Shown here: one piece after another, positions 23,221 through 37,600 of the stretch | Position numbering within the stretch: the first letter of the stretch is position 1 | Layout of the letters: each line of letters opens with the position of its first letter | DNA from: Colius striatus | Lineage: Eukaryota > Chordata > Aves > Coliiformes > Coliidae | DNA length: 64,000 nt | Direction of reading: 5' to 3' | Assembly (NCBI RefSeq): GCF_028858725.1 | Contig: NC_084767.1 | Span: 34,575,519 to 34,639,518, forward strand | Notes under the pieces: model-generated | What the model saw: only the letters and a program-made list of their open reading frames with translations | The model's database searches: none | What the model was told of the DNA's origin: nothing | Position numbers and translations under genes: made by a program

Positions 23221-26200
23221 TTGTGCCGTAGCCATAAAGCAGCTGACAGCTCACACAGCCAACCTGCAGGATCCACAGCAGTACCGCCAACCCTAGTGAG
23301 AGCATGGAGAAGGTTATTCAGGCCCTGCTTTACAGAGGCTTATAGCTTACCACATTTGACAAGATGAAAAAGTATAAAATGCTAACAGACAAGTTTGCTG
23401 CTGTGTCAGTTAAAGATTTCTTTTGACAGAGAGAGTACTATCCCTATTATGGTACAAATGCTGCTCTGAAATGCTTGACCATATAGAAACCTGCTCTAAT
23501 GCTCTTTACCTTGGCAGGGGTATACTCAGAAATGTTGTGCTGTCCCTCTTCTCTATTTATTTCTCATTCTCTACTCCCTAGGAAACTGAGAGTCACATTA
23601 GCTGTCTGCCTGTTTTTTTGTCCTACTTGGAATGCAGCTAGCACCCATTATTCAGTGACAATGTCCCATCTTAGTGATGTGTCTTGAATATGTATGTTTT
23701 TATACTGCTTTAATAGTTCTATTTTAAACTTTAAAGCCCATCACTTGTCCTCATGAAAGTTAGACGGAAAATAATGCTATTTTCATATTTTTCTGGTCTT
23801 TACATCCAAAGCAGCAGTCTCTAGAGCAAGCCTCTGTCCTTCTGTTGGTAAGATTTCCTGTAACCAGTTTTTCTAGTACTGTCCTGCAACTACAAGTGAA
23901 GGGCAAAACTTAGTACTATAATTATTGCACATTTGCAGCATGTGAGGGCTTTTTCTGTGATTACTTACAACCTCTTGATTTGGAGTTTGGGCTGAGCAAT
24001 AAATGCAGTATCAAATGAGAAATGAATACAAAATTAAAAGACTACAAAGCGAAACATATTTACAACTGTTCCCACCTTTGTATGGACACAGGTATGTACT
24101 ACTAGCAGTATACCAGTATAAGATCAAGAGGCAGACCATAACACTAAGTCTTGAATCCAAACCTCCTCCAGTCCCAGAAGCCCAGACTCCAGTCTCTGAA
24201 TGCAAGCACCTTCTTACGGTTTGGGTTTTCCCCAAACATCTCATAAGGAAAAGACTTTCCATCACCATCTACAAGGAACCTAAATGCAGAAGTTGTCCTA
24301 CAGCAAGCTGACAACAGCATCCTTGCGTTCCTCAGAAATAGTCTTCTGACTCAGGGGTGAGATTGCAGAGCTGCAGACTCTACACTTAGACCTTAACACT
24401 CTGAAGCCTTGATCCCAAGGCTTGGGTGCAAAAACCAGCTGACTGGCCCAGAAAATCAGGCCAAGGCCTGTTATACTTGACAAAGAAATGCCCTATGGTA
24501 GAACTGGCTAGTCATAAATGACATAACCTTAGCTGCATATCACGTACAGGGGAAAAAAGGCTAGAGGACTGCACAGTGTTGAGTCCTAGAACCATCTGGT
24601 CCTCTTCCTAGTGATAATGACTGCATATTTACCGGAGCATTTGTCACCAGCAAGTTAAGAGTTAATCAGAAAGGTGGACTGAAAAACATATATTTTATTT
24701 GTCTCATTCTGTAGTTTAAAAAAATCCTCTTAGATTCATGTGTAAATGTCTCTTTTCATGACCTACAAGATATTTGTCATGCTGTCTGTCTCTAGGGTTA
24801 AAAATCTTCCTGGCAGTAAGCGCTTCTGTAAACACTCCCACTTTACCTGCAGAGAGTGAGAATTCCAGCAGTACTGGAAACAGATATAAAAGGAAACTAT
24901 TAAAAAAATTAATTAAAAAATTAGTCAGCTTATGCTAAGAGTAGCAGGGATTTCTGGCAAGAATTAATTAAACCAGATGAAACACTTCTGATACAATTTG
25001 TGCTATGAGATCATTTAATTAGTTCTGGCTTTTAGTTCATCATAACAAGTTTCTGTGAGGGTGAAAAAGAAATAATTGTTTATTCAAATGGTTTCTTTAA
25101 TTGATTCCTAGTGTGAAAGCATTAATTCCTGCTGCTTTCTAATGTGCTAGGTGGAGAAGTTGTGGCATGATGTCCATCTCTGGATGCCACTGAGTCCATT
25201 CCCCACAACAGCTTCCCACCTTCAATCCAGCTCACTTTAGCCCTCCTGCTTCTCCTCTCTTGTCTGTACACTGCTAGGCATCAAGGCAGGGCTTAGCCAT
25301 TCTTAAGTGCTAGTGGGCTTCCTATGTGAAGCTGATGATGTGCTCATAAATAATATTGGTGGGACTGAAATATGTGTGTTTTCCCAGTAGGCTGGATATT
25401 CTGTAAAGGAAATGTTTTTTAAAAAAAAACAAAACAAAACCAGACACCCCAAGAGTGTGTAAAATGGAAGGGATTTTAGATAATACAAAATCTTTCTTTT
25501 TTAAAAGAGAGGGTTTTTTCTACAAATTTAATTCACCAATCTTTGCCCAAGGATAGTGAAAGAAATTGATTTTACTTCACTCTCAGGATACACCATAGAA
25601 ATGTCACCAAAAAAAAAAAAAAAGAAGCCTACAAAGACACATGCTTGCAATTTTAAAAGTAGGGATAGTAAGTCCTGTTTCTTGTGATTGCTAATTTGCT
25701 GGGTGCCAGCCAGTGAAAAGGTCATAATTCCTGCTGGGTAAAAAGTGGTATGGTATGCAAAGAAGCCCCATTTCCCCTGTGCCCCACTCCCCCACCCCCA
25801 AAAAAGGCATTTCTGCATTATACTCCATGGAATTACACTGCAGATTTATGCCTAACCCAATCCTGAATTATGGGTCACTGCTGTAAAAACAGAATTCTTT
25901 ACATTACTGAATCTAACAAGTTCTGTGAGAGAAGAAAAAGGCCTCAGTTTGCAAGATCTAAGGGGCTTAGACCTTATCTGCAGTTTCCTGTAAAGTTCCA
26001 GGTGCACGGTGAGATATGTATCATCAGTTCCATGCTAAAAACTATGTTGTTTAAAACAGAATAATCAAAGGCTGAAAACTGAAGCTCTCAAATATCACAA
26101 AAAAAGTAAAGCAAAGGTTGCTTAATGTAACCTTCCTCTGCCTCCAGGTTGTATGGTATACTATACTGTTTCAATCTCTGACCAGGTACTGCCCCCACAT

Positions 26201-29200
26201 AAATTTTTTTGGCAACAGCCCCTGCTTCACTTCAGGCACAAGACTGACAGTGCTCTGCATACAAAGCAGCTCTTCAATATTCTTTTTAATCTTGTCTCTT
26301 GAGCATGGGGCTCCAGCTTCATCTACTGCAACAGTGCATGAACAATGATACTTTTCCATTCTATCTTGCTTTTTCTTTGGTTTTCAGCCCCAGAGCCCCA
26401 AATGCTTTTCACTAGTTAACACATTTATTCCCCAAACATCCCTATGAGGTGAGGAAATATTATCCTTAATTTAGAGAGTAAGATTGAGTTACTTTGTAAA
26501 GAAAAGTAGAAAAAAAGCAGAGAAAGTGACCAGATCTCTGGAGTCCCAATCAACCACCTAAATCATCAGTTTTACAATAGGCCTCTGGCCTTTATTCACA
26601 CCACACAACTTCTGCTGAAGGTTAGGCAGCAGTGCTAGAGACATAGCCCTGTTCAGTGACATAGCATAAATCTATTACCATGAATTCAGACCAATGTATT
26701 CTATGACCCTGTTCTAGGTTTACTTTGGGTGAAATTCAGTCCTATTCAGAGGGCCAGCAAATGCCAAGTTTACATATTTTGAGCTGTTCGTCTGCATGGC
26801 CAGTGGAAGCTTGTGAAAACCCCTAAGCAGTGGAAGTCCCCTGTCCCTTTATGTCAGGAGATGATTCCTAAAACCCTTTTGTTCCAGAGTTCACGGTAAA
26901 CCAGTGTGCAAATAAATAATATGTTCCAAAATTGTATCAAATCATGCCAAACCAAATCTGAATTTCACTGGAGTTGTGACAACTACACCTACCCTACTGA
27001 AGTTGCATTTTCATTGCCTTCTTTGAGGCCCATAAATTAGTCAAAAGGTCAAGATTGTGGTGCAGAGTGTAGCTCTGCACATGCACTTCCCTGGTCTTTT
27101 GAAACATTCTGGGAGGGGGAAAGCAACAGCTCCATCCCTTCTTCAGCCTCTAAAGCTAATTTACTAAATCAGACATTTAATATTCAAACCACGTTATTTT
27201 TACAGTTCTAGTACGTGCCATGGTCTCCTTTTTCACTTTATGGGTGTTTATAAGTTTAAATAAATTTGTTTAACAGATACAAATGACTAGAGAAAACAGA
27301 TCTACCATACTCAAAATGCCCTTCTTTGCTGCTGTTATTTCTAATTTCTGATTTTGAACTTCTTCTTTTAAAACACATTTCATGTTTAAAAACATGCTAG
27401 ACTTTTCAGGGTGGCTTTATCCATGCAGATACTAAGCACCCCTCATATAGTAAGGATTTATCTTTGTAAGAGACTTCTAAATGATGTGAGAATTGTTCCC
27501 ACTTTGCAAGTCGTGAAGCTCTTGTGTCCTGTTCATCACATAGCTGTGCCTGTATGATGTTACTGCCTTCCAGTCCCATGCCTGTACTACTTTGGTATCT
27601 GGGAGGGCCAAGATGCTCCTGCAGCAGTGTTAACACAAGGAGCAAAGGCTGCACCCCAAGGAAACATCCCACAGTTGGACTGGAAGGGTGAACTTGACAT
27701 TTGGAAGTCAAGACAGAAAAAGTTCCAGGCTTCTCCTCTATATGGGAAAAACTGAGTTTTGCTGTCCTAGTATAAGGGGCTAGTGACAGTCTACTGCTGG
27801 GCTCATTAAGTCCCTAGAAACAATCACAGAAAATTATCTCAGAAAATCTCTTAATACAAAGACCCAGTGCTGGTTCAGAAGCACGCTGAGCTAATTGCTA
27901 GAGGTGCAGAATGAATTTTTGAGAAGGCTCACCCTAGAATTCCTCCACTCTTATGCTCTTCCCTGGCATCTTTTATTAGGCAGTGTTGGAGACTGATTAT
28001 GGGCTTAGGTGTCCCTTTAACTCAAATCACTGTATCTCTGCACTTATACCACTGTGTTATCTTAGGGCAGTTCAGCCACAGGGAAAAGCTAGGGCAGAGA
28101 TGGAAAAGAGAGCCTTGCTGAGTTGCACTTGCTGCTAAGCTGCCCCTGAAAAGATGAGAGGGCAATGGCAGCCAGATGCTACCCTACCAGCTCTACTCCA
28201 CCGTGGCAGCAGCAGCTACCATGGAAGCATCCCTGGGCTCTGCTGCAGCCAAAGAGTTATCACAGCTTCACTTCTGCCTTGTCTGCCCTTGGTTAATTGC
28301 CTATTTTGCCTATGCCCAGACCTTTCCAAGACCACACAGAGAGGGAAGCTACACCCAAATTCCAAGTCTCAGTATAGTAGCTTAACCACGAGGCTGTCCT
28401 CCCTGGCTTCCCTCCCAGGCATGTATTGCCTCAGTCCCTCTGTGCCAAATATAGTGTTGTGCCTTGTAAAACAAGGTTTCCTTCTCCCCACTCCCCAATT
28501 TACTGTTTACTTACTGTTTTAAAATAAGGGGTGAACCCAGGGAAGAGGTCTATCAGGAGACTACAGTTTACCTTAAAACTTAACCAAAGCAAGCACAAAT
28601 TCAATCTAATATTCTCTGGTGGGGTATTTCACGAGTAAAGCCATGCTGCTGAAAGTGTTAAGTGCTCTCCAGTCCACATTCTTAAATTTCTTTTTGCTCT
28701 CCTGTGCAATAGGCAATAGCTCTGAGATAAGCAAAGAAGGGGGTTATCTGGCCTGTGTGTTTTGCCTGGTAAACAAGTAACCACTGTAGCACATAGATTA
28801 CAATGCACGCAGTCTCTCCTTGTGCTTACCTACACCTACACCTCCACTCTAGCTGCATCATTCCTGTGGAGCACAATGGTCACTGATGCTTACAAAGTAC
28901 CCTCCAAGGCAATCTCCAGGACTAGGAAAAAAAGGGAAGAATTTCTGTCAGCTGCTGATTCAGCGAGAGGTTCAGTAATTCAAAAGGACATTTCTTACAG
29001 TGGAAGATTGATGTGCAGTGGAAGCAGGGTGTGCTAATGCCCAAGCTTACCAGTCACCCTCTACCTCAAATTCTGCCAGACACAGGCAAGCATAATTGCT
29101 AAAGGCTTTCTGAACTTCTGTGCAAACTCTGAATCTCCAGAAATCCCAACATATGTAGCCCTTGAGGAGGCTTAACAGGAATTCTTTGCTCCAATTGTTC

Positions 29201-32200
29201 TCTTGTTCACATGTTGGGAGACTTCTTCCTGTTTCCTCCTTGTCAGGAGAGACAGCTTCAACAATATGGATTTTATTGTACACCCCCTACATCCCACTTC
29301 TGCCCCTTGTCAATAGCACAGAGGCAAAAACATCATCTCAGCTGCAGAGAGGAAGTGAGTATTCACAAGACACAAAGGTTTATGGATTTCTGCTTAACAA
29401 AAGATTATTTCTAAGCATACTCCTCTTGTCCTGATATCTCATCTTTTCAGCAGGAAAGCAGGCAGCCTTCAGTATGCCCAACATCAGCAAGTGTGAGCAC
29501 TCTCCAGGGCAGGTGTACTATGCAAGGTAGCCTCTTAATCTTCTCACATGCACAAGCCTATTTTTAATACCAGCTGCATCTTAAACACTTGGTTAAGATG
29601 GTGATTAGTGGTGGTGGTAGGGTGTCACAGTGGGAGCTTTCTAAAGAAGAAAAGGCTTTGACTGAGCCAATGAAAGCTGTTGCCAGGGAACCAGATGCCA
29701 TGAACACACCACTCCAGCAGTGCAAGAATACAAACCATGTGAGTGCTGGACTGAGCTTTAAATGCATTTACTGGTTGAGGCCTGAACACACCATTAACTC
29801 TTTCAGTACCCAAAAGAGTTCACACAATGAGCTTGGAAGATGGGAATCTGTTACAAATACAGAGGAGCAAAACAGCTCCTAATATCTTTCTATTATACCA
29901 AAAAGAAAAACAAAGGGGGAGACACTTTTAACCTTTAGTTTTTAACTGGCAAAGAAAGTTTGTTGTTTGGTAAAGTATGTAAGGAAACTTCTCTTCAAAG
30001 TAATGCTTAGTTTTACACTAATATGAAAAGGAATCAGCTAGGTGCTCAGATAACCCTTTAAAAGTATTAATTTTGTTTTTGTAGGGGGAGTTACACATGA
30101 AGTTTGATATGCACAGTGTGTTCACCAGTCAGTTCCTCTGCAAGAGGAACAGAATAGCTTAGATTCTATTTTTCCCAGATCTGAGCTGGTTTCCAACACA
30201 AATGTTACCGATTTGAATTTTATCTGTTTGGTTGCCAATTTGTTTCAAAGTTAACTTTCTACTCTGATTACTAAACAGCCTTGTACTCTACCGACAGAGT
30301 ATTTTTTTCCTAATGTAAATTCCACAGTGCTCTGCAACCCTACCAGTAAAATGCAGCTAAAGCTCTAATTAAAAATCATGCTTGCCATATGTCAATTCAT
30401 AAGAACTAAAATTAAACTAACAAGGGGCTGTAACTAAAACTTTTTTTTTTTAACAGAAGAGCCTGCCTGCTCTGCTCCATTTTGAAACAGTAACATGTGG
30501 AAGCTTGGGTAATTCTTGCAGGACAATGACTTGTCACAAACATTTTCATCTTTTAGCCTTCCAATTCAAACCCAATAGAGGCTCCTAAGTACAAAAATCT
30601 GCTCCCACTCCATAGCTTGAGTTCCTCTGTAGCCAGTAACTGCTTTGATCCCATGGAGTCATTAACTGTTTTGAGCAAGTAACATGTTGCTGGCAGTATT
30701 ATACTGAACTCCTTCTGTCAGTCTGCATTTCAGCCTTTTTATAATGTGTGGTAATGCCAGCTATCTAGCAATCACTGAGTTGGAGTCCAGTGTACTCCTC
30801 CCTTTTTATGCCTCTCCCACAGTGCAGAAGGCCTGGGGGAAAAGGACATAGCAATACCATTATAATGCTTAAGTGGCCATAAAGTCCCAGTGTGAGTCCT
30901 AACAATCTGAACATAAGGGACAATAAACCTTGGGCCCCTCAAATTTATTCTGTCAAGAGCGGGTATTCTGCAAAGCTGATTTTAAATCATCATGCAACTC
31001 CTGTGACAATTCCTGCCCAGATTGATGATGATGGAGAATTGGGCTCTCATGTGTCTACTCACCGTCCAAACAGGCACAGTATCTTACTGTCATGATGACA
31101 GTTACCGTTCTTCCCTCCAAACACCCTTGGAGTCCCAGCTAGCAGCTATACCAGGGCTGTATTGCATAGCTGAGGACTGGGAGAACATACACACATGTGC
31201 AGCAAACTACAGTCCTGGAAAATACACTATGTGCTCGTACAGAGTGTTTCTGTCTCCCTGGACTCTGCAGTAGTTTACTTGAGGGCCTACCAGTCTGCTG
31301 TGGGCTTGGCCCTGACACCCTGCTTTAGTTACCCTGTTACCATGAAGAGGGGCAGCCTGCCTGCTTACAATTTAACTTCTGGATTTAATCTGCAGTTACA
31401 CATGCCAGGCTTACTGCAGTTGTTTCCACTGCAGAGCCCCTGTCCCTTGCAGGACTCAACCGCTTCTTTACAAAAGTTCTTCCGTAACCCTCATAAAATG
31501 GGGAAAAGTAACCTTAGGTTAGCAGTGAATAATTGAAGAACTGGCACAGATTTCTAGAAGCAGAGCAGAGTTTGTCTAAACACAACTTTGGCAATGTATG
31601 AGGGCTAACAGCCCAGTTTTCTAACCAGTTCACACAATCTGGTGTGCTGGCTTAGTTTGACATCAGGATGAAAGTGTTGCTTACTGAACAAACATGGTTC
31701 TGTGGCATGTCAGTGACCTCTGCAGAGCTGCCATCAAAGATCCCATGCAGATGTGATCCTGCTCAGTTTTGCAAGAGCAAACAGAACTGCAGTGCAAGAT
31801 GGTGTTGTTACAGAGGCTAATAATCCAGCCTCTGCACTACAAAGAGGGACAGATATACTGAAGTTACCCTGCCAGAGAGTGATATTTAACACTGGCTATT
31901 GCTGTACCCCTCCTGCAATGTGTTACTCAGCTCCTCACCAAAGATAGTAATCTCAAAACATATGTATTCCTTTACACTTAGACTCACACACATTCATGCT
32001 GCTGTGTTAGAGGAACTTATTTAAATTTACAAACTGAAGCCTTCAAGAGATATGAAGTGCAAGATGTAATTACTGTGTTTACAAAACGTATTTCCCACCT
32101 TCCCATATGTATCTAGATATAATTCTCAGCTGACATAATTGCATGTTCTCATGGTGAGGATCCAAGCCTCAGTGCAAAAATTATGCCTGCTCCAGGACAA

Positions 32201-33694
32201 AAGTGACAGCATCTTGTAGGACTCCAATGCAACCTTTGTTGCAGCAAGTAGAAGATGCACAGCTAGTGAGGCAGAAGACAGTGGGAAGATAAATAAGAGC
32301 TTCACGGACTGAGGGAACTAAATGCTGCCCTGAACAACTGGACTGTGTTCCACCACATGGCACAGAGTGTCTGTGCAATCCTCAGGCTCTGAAGACAAGT
32401 CCAGAGCCACCTGCCCAGCCCTCTGACCAACCTCCACAACAAATCCATCTTCCCTGCAGCCCACATCCTCCTCCAGCTTTATCCTCAGTCATCTTCCTTT
32501 TCTCTTCCTTCATGCTCAGCCTCCTCAGTGCTCCCCATGTCCTCTTCCTCTCCTTGGCACTAGCAATAGATTTTCTATTTCCTTCCTTTTCCATTTTCCA
32601 TTTCCTGTTTTCCTTGCTTGTTTCCTCCATTTCTCTCAACCCCCCCTCCATTCACTTCAGCATTCAACTCATTATTTTTTCTCAAGCAAATAGCTTATTA
32701 CCATCACTGTTGCAATGAGATACATTCTGATACTCACCAAAAATGCATGTTTTACATAGGCTTTCCATATCTACAGAATTGGAGCGTTTATTTCAAAAAT
32801 ACATTATTCTGAGTTTACACACCTTTATTTTGACAGCATTTAAACAAGATCCAACATAGCACTTAAGAGTGCCGGATTTTTTTTTGTAAAATGGATATCC
32901 TTCTAAGACATAAACTAACAGTATATAACAGTACTCATTAATAAAGCCAACAATCAGACGAAGCAATTACTGATACAGCTCCTTCCCATAGCATTAATGA
33001 AACACTGCTTAAAAACTATATGGCTTGGTGTTGAAGAGGAATTGCTAAAGAAATGCAAAGCAGAAGATCAATGATAGGTTTTGGAAGTAAATTTAGATTG
33101 ATATTCTCACCTAAACATCCAGTTTCTTAATATGTTTTTGGCTCAATTCATTATGAAGTTACAAAAAATGATCATGCTTGGAAGAAAATTATCCTAAGCT
33201 GGGGAGAATTTAGAACGTCTCTGCCAGTAAAGTTTCTATTGCTGTTCTGTTACAGAAAGTGTCATTTTTACCAGCTGAAGCAAGCAGATCCTGTGTTTTA
33301 AGACATGTTTGTTTTGTACATTTTCTATTGCTGTTTGTATATAGTAAATCACTTTGAGCACATGTAGAGTGAGAGATACTGTATAAAATAAAAAGTTGTT
33401 ATGTTGTAATGTGCTGCAAGCCTTTGTACATGGCAGTAGGGGGCACTTCCACAGATGATTCTGAAGCACAGCTAAGAGACTATCCTGGTTTCAAGATCAG
33501 GCAGAAGTGCTCATAGTGTGTTCACAACTCACTTCTGAAAGCAGAGCATGCTTGAACTTAACAACAGCTTCCCATCCCTCTCATTCCTACTAAAAATTCT
33601 CAAAGCAAGTTGAGTAGCTCAGTGAGAAAATGAAAGATAGAGAAACCTATACCTTCAAATGAAGTATGAGAAGGGCAAAGAATTGCACAAGTGA

Positions 33695-33742
33695 GCACTG
33701 GAGGACATAAATATCTGACTAGATATTTATGTCCTCCAGTGC
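33695..33742. repeat. Perfect 22-bp inverted repeat with 4-base loop
   Basis: The arm at 33695-33716 (GCACTGGAGGACATAAATAT then CT) is followed by the spacer GACT, and its exact reverse complement occupies 33721-33742. Pairing stops at A/A just outside the arms. It is not flanked by a recognised transposon. Likely origin is a replication template switch. A transcribed form would be a 22-bp hairpin. Confidence 0.95.
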
Positions 33743-34663
33743 ACCACAGGAGTCAGGAACATCACTGAGAGGTTGGGACTCTTACTCTCCTCCTCAGTTA
33801 CCTAGGAAGGGTGAAATTTCAGCAAGAAAACAGTTGAAGATCCAGAGAAAAAGTCATTCAGGTTACAGGTTACATAAAGACCTAGACAAACTCATAGAGG
33901 ATGAGTGTTCTACAAAACTTCCCCCAACTGGTTTCTTCCAGCTCTAATAATACTGGTTTTCTCCTTTCTCATCTAACAATGGGATTTGAAGAGTGCCATA
34001 TAGAAAATGAAGCAGCTCGGAAAGAATAATGTAATTCTGTCACCTTGGGGTATTTACTGCAGGACAGTCCGTATTTTACATCTCAAGCTGGCTCTCAAAG
34101 TATTTCACTGCTTTCTTGCTCTCTCCCTAGCTGATGGAAGGATCCTAATTTCTGTTTGCCACCATAGCAACAGAGAAATAACCCCTGATCACAATGAGGA
34201 GGGTAGTAGTGGTGGTTCACAGATCCCAAGATGTTGCAAAGCAACTGGAACAGCGAGAACAAGTGCACAGGACAGACAGGAGGACAAGAAGTAATGAACT
34301 GCACCAAAACTCTCTCATACTCAAAAAACCCAGGACACTAGTCAGGTTTTTATGCTATTTGAAGTTTCAAATTAGCAAGGCACAGGGTTAGTGCATTTCT
34401 AAAAAAAGAATCTGGCTGAGCACTCTGACTGATAGTAAGTTTGCAGTTCTAGAGGCAAGACTTGAGGTCTCTCAGGTTCCTGGGGCTCAGTGTCTAATCT
34501 CTCCCTGGTAAGCTGTAGCATTGAGCAAGTGGTGAAAAACAGACCAGAAGAAACTGTAAGTTCATTATGAACCAAAGGTGAGGTGCTGGTATAAAATTCT
34601 CCACAGTAGTTCTAGGGGTTTCAATATTTTTCATTTCAGTATGTTAAGTAATGTTGAAACTAA

Positions 34664-34696
34664 CTAACAAATTATTTTTACTAACAAATTATTTTA
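34664..34696 (+). repeat. 17-bp tandem duplication
   Basis: The unit CTAACAAATTATTTTTA (34664-34680) is repeated directly at 34681-34696 with one T missing. This is a typical slippage product in AT-rich DNA. Confidence 0.9.
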
Positions 34697-37600
34697 CAAT
34701 ATTTTCTTTGCCATGAAAATCACAATGCAATAACCACAAATGGCATAATATAGTAAGAGATATACATGTCTGTTGTTGCTAAAACTGGAGAATCTTTACA
34801 AATTTTAGGAAGCACACACACAAAAATAGTTTTCAGAAGGGAAAAAATCTGTCCCTGTGTTGTTACATGTAAGATGAACAGGTAAATCTGCTAGCTCTAG
34901 GATTTCTGTATGGTTTTGTGAGACTACATCTGTTATACTGATTTAAAATAAATTTGTTTGAATAGCACATTCCATCAGAGTTTCACAGCAGCTAAAAGAA
35001 CACTCATTTATATGATGCATTGCAGTGTTATAATGAAAAGTGAACACACTGGAGCCACAAGTAAAGACAGCTTTTTCCTGTGAGTTCACACCAACTTCAC
35101 TCTGAATAGTGGCCCTAACCTGACTGAGTGGATCTTCAAATTAATTCTGAAAGGATCATATTTTGATCCATTTATGCAGTAAAAAACCCCACCAAACCCT
35201 GAAGCCTGTAGGATGCAGATCAAAATTTAGCCCAGACTTTCCTCTCAGCTTCAGTGTTGCAGAGGGGCTAGGAAGAAAGAATTTTTTATGTGTATTTTTC
35301 CTTCTGCCGTGAGGTGGATTTTGAACCTCTGCTGTACCTCCTGTAAGAATTAGGACTATTCACTCTGTTAAGCCCTGATATCAGCAGTGATTCTAAGATG
35401 TAAGTTTTGATCATTGGGAGCCAGAATATGACACATTAACTTTACATCAGGGAAAGCACGTTAACATTCCAATTGCAAGACTAATTTGGAAACATCTGCT
35501 TTATTAGTCACATTCAAGAAAACAGAGTTTCCCTATAGAAACATTGTATGGTTATGTTACAGTTTTCTTCCAGTGGCCCAGGACAATTGATCTGTCATAG
35601 CCTTTCTCACTCGCCTTATTCAAGGCACAGAAAGGGACAATACTCTCAAAGCTTCTACTTCATCTACATCCTTTTTAAGGCTGCCATTCTCTAACCTCTG
35701 AGTTCATAGGGATGCGTCTCAAGCTGAGACAGACTTTCCCAGCTAAGATAGTATGATCTGTTGCTGCCTCTCCTACAACAAAGCATACTAGAGTTTCTGA
35801 GGGAAACCCCAGGCCTTTAGAAGAGTCTCCAAATTAAGACCATTTTACAGCAACATCTTCTTCATTGTGTAATTAATCTCCTCTTTGCTGATGATGACTT
35901 AAGAAGTGGTGTAAGGAAGAGAAATCTTTCTTGAGCTAGAAGGGGTCAGATGTATCTATTCACAGAGGATACAGTATAAAAGAGCCGTGGACCACTTCAA
36001 ATGCTATGGTAACTCTCCCTACAATGTAGCAACTGCCTGTCCCACATGAGGCCAGGACCATGTTTCTCTTCATGGAACAGCTTCGTTCCAAAGAGATCAA
36101 TTATACAAAAGGAAAAGGCAAAATGAAAAACATTTTAAACTGAAACAAGTAACAAGCTACAATTGCTTTCTATTCCTAAGACATTTGATCCCTATACTAC
36201 TATATTTCAGGTCTATTAATTTTCCAATTAAGAAAACAGAAAACATGTCACAGTAATAGTCTTCATGGATGACATGCAACACATCAACACAAGTACTCCA
36301 GTTTGTGGCCCATGGTCTTGAGGAACTTTTGTGATACAAAGCCATATTGAATATGGATGTGAATATGGCTCTAATATGCAGGCTTATCAACAGCTATCTT
36401 TGCACATTTCTCAGCCCAGCAATATACTATGCATGATACTGCTTGTATGTAGAATGTTTGTGTTTCATGTGTTCAGTACTGCACCTGCAGTACTTCCTAT
36501 AGTTAGGACATTTCTCATATCCAGACAGAAGTATCCTAAAAGTTTCAATTTTGTTTCAATTTTTGGGTTCCATAGCCCATCAGACACACTAGACCCCAGG
36601 TAAAAACTGTGAAGTATCCCTGAAGCACTTCTAAACAGTCATTCTTTGTAAATCTGAAAATGCAGAAGCTTGGGCCCAGAACTGTTCTGTCTGCTCCTCA
36701 GCACTGTGGGCAAAACATATTGCTCCCCAGCTGAAGGGCTGTTGTGGCCACGAAAAGGGAGGTGCATAGGAAAAGTGCAGAGCTGGGAAAGGAAGGAAGA
36801 GAAAGCTCTGCAAATGTACGCTTGCTGCTCCTGCTCTCACTAGAGTAAAAGGACACTGACACATCTACTACTGTCAAATGAAACTCCATCTTGCTGATGG
36901 AGTGCTGATACTGCAGCCTGGCAGTATGCTCGTAGCCACTGCCCAATACATCTGCTATCCTAAGCAAATGCTTACCATACCCTTGTCCGGGGCAGGACTT
37001 GTCTGTACCTAATCTATAAAACCCTCTTGCAGTCAAGAAGTCAATCGAAGTCATGTAGTGTGTTATCAGATTAAAAATGAGAAAAATCTTAATAATTAAT
37101 TTGCAGCCCGAACTCTGGCTTTTCAATACTTCCTGCTACAGGTGGTCTACCAGAGAAAACTGCAGCTCATGTCCTTGGTGTGCTGTACAGTAATTCGTAT
37201 GTACAGACAACAGCAGAGCTTCATTTGATAGATTTGCCGATGACAGCAGATAAAGCCATAATGGTGAAAGCATGTAAGGAAAGAAAAAATTCCTATGCAC
37301 GTAGTTAGCCACAAATTAACAAACTCCAAAGTGATTAAAGATTTTCTTTTTCCTCTCCAGTGTCTACCCTACTTATTCCCTTCTCTGTCTTAGGATTTAT
37401 TTAGGATATATTTCATGAAAGTTACTCCCATTTTAGCAAGATTTCAAATGAAAGACTCCTTGGGTTTGCCTTTTCCAAGAACCCAAAGTACAAGACTGGG
37501 TGTGCTGGTTCTGTATTTTAAGAATCTAGCTGAGCCTTCATGGAAAAAGCGAGGTAGGAGAACAGACCTGGAGGGCCACAGGTGTAGAAGAAAACTACAG

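Noticed and set aside
22612..23235. 207-codon minus-strand frame as a novel gene
   Set aside because: It lies within a probable LTR and shows no domain or coding-like composition.
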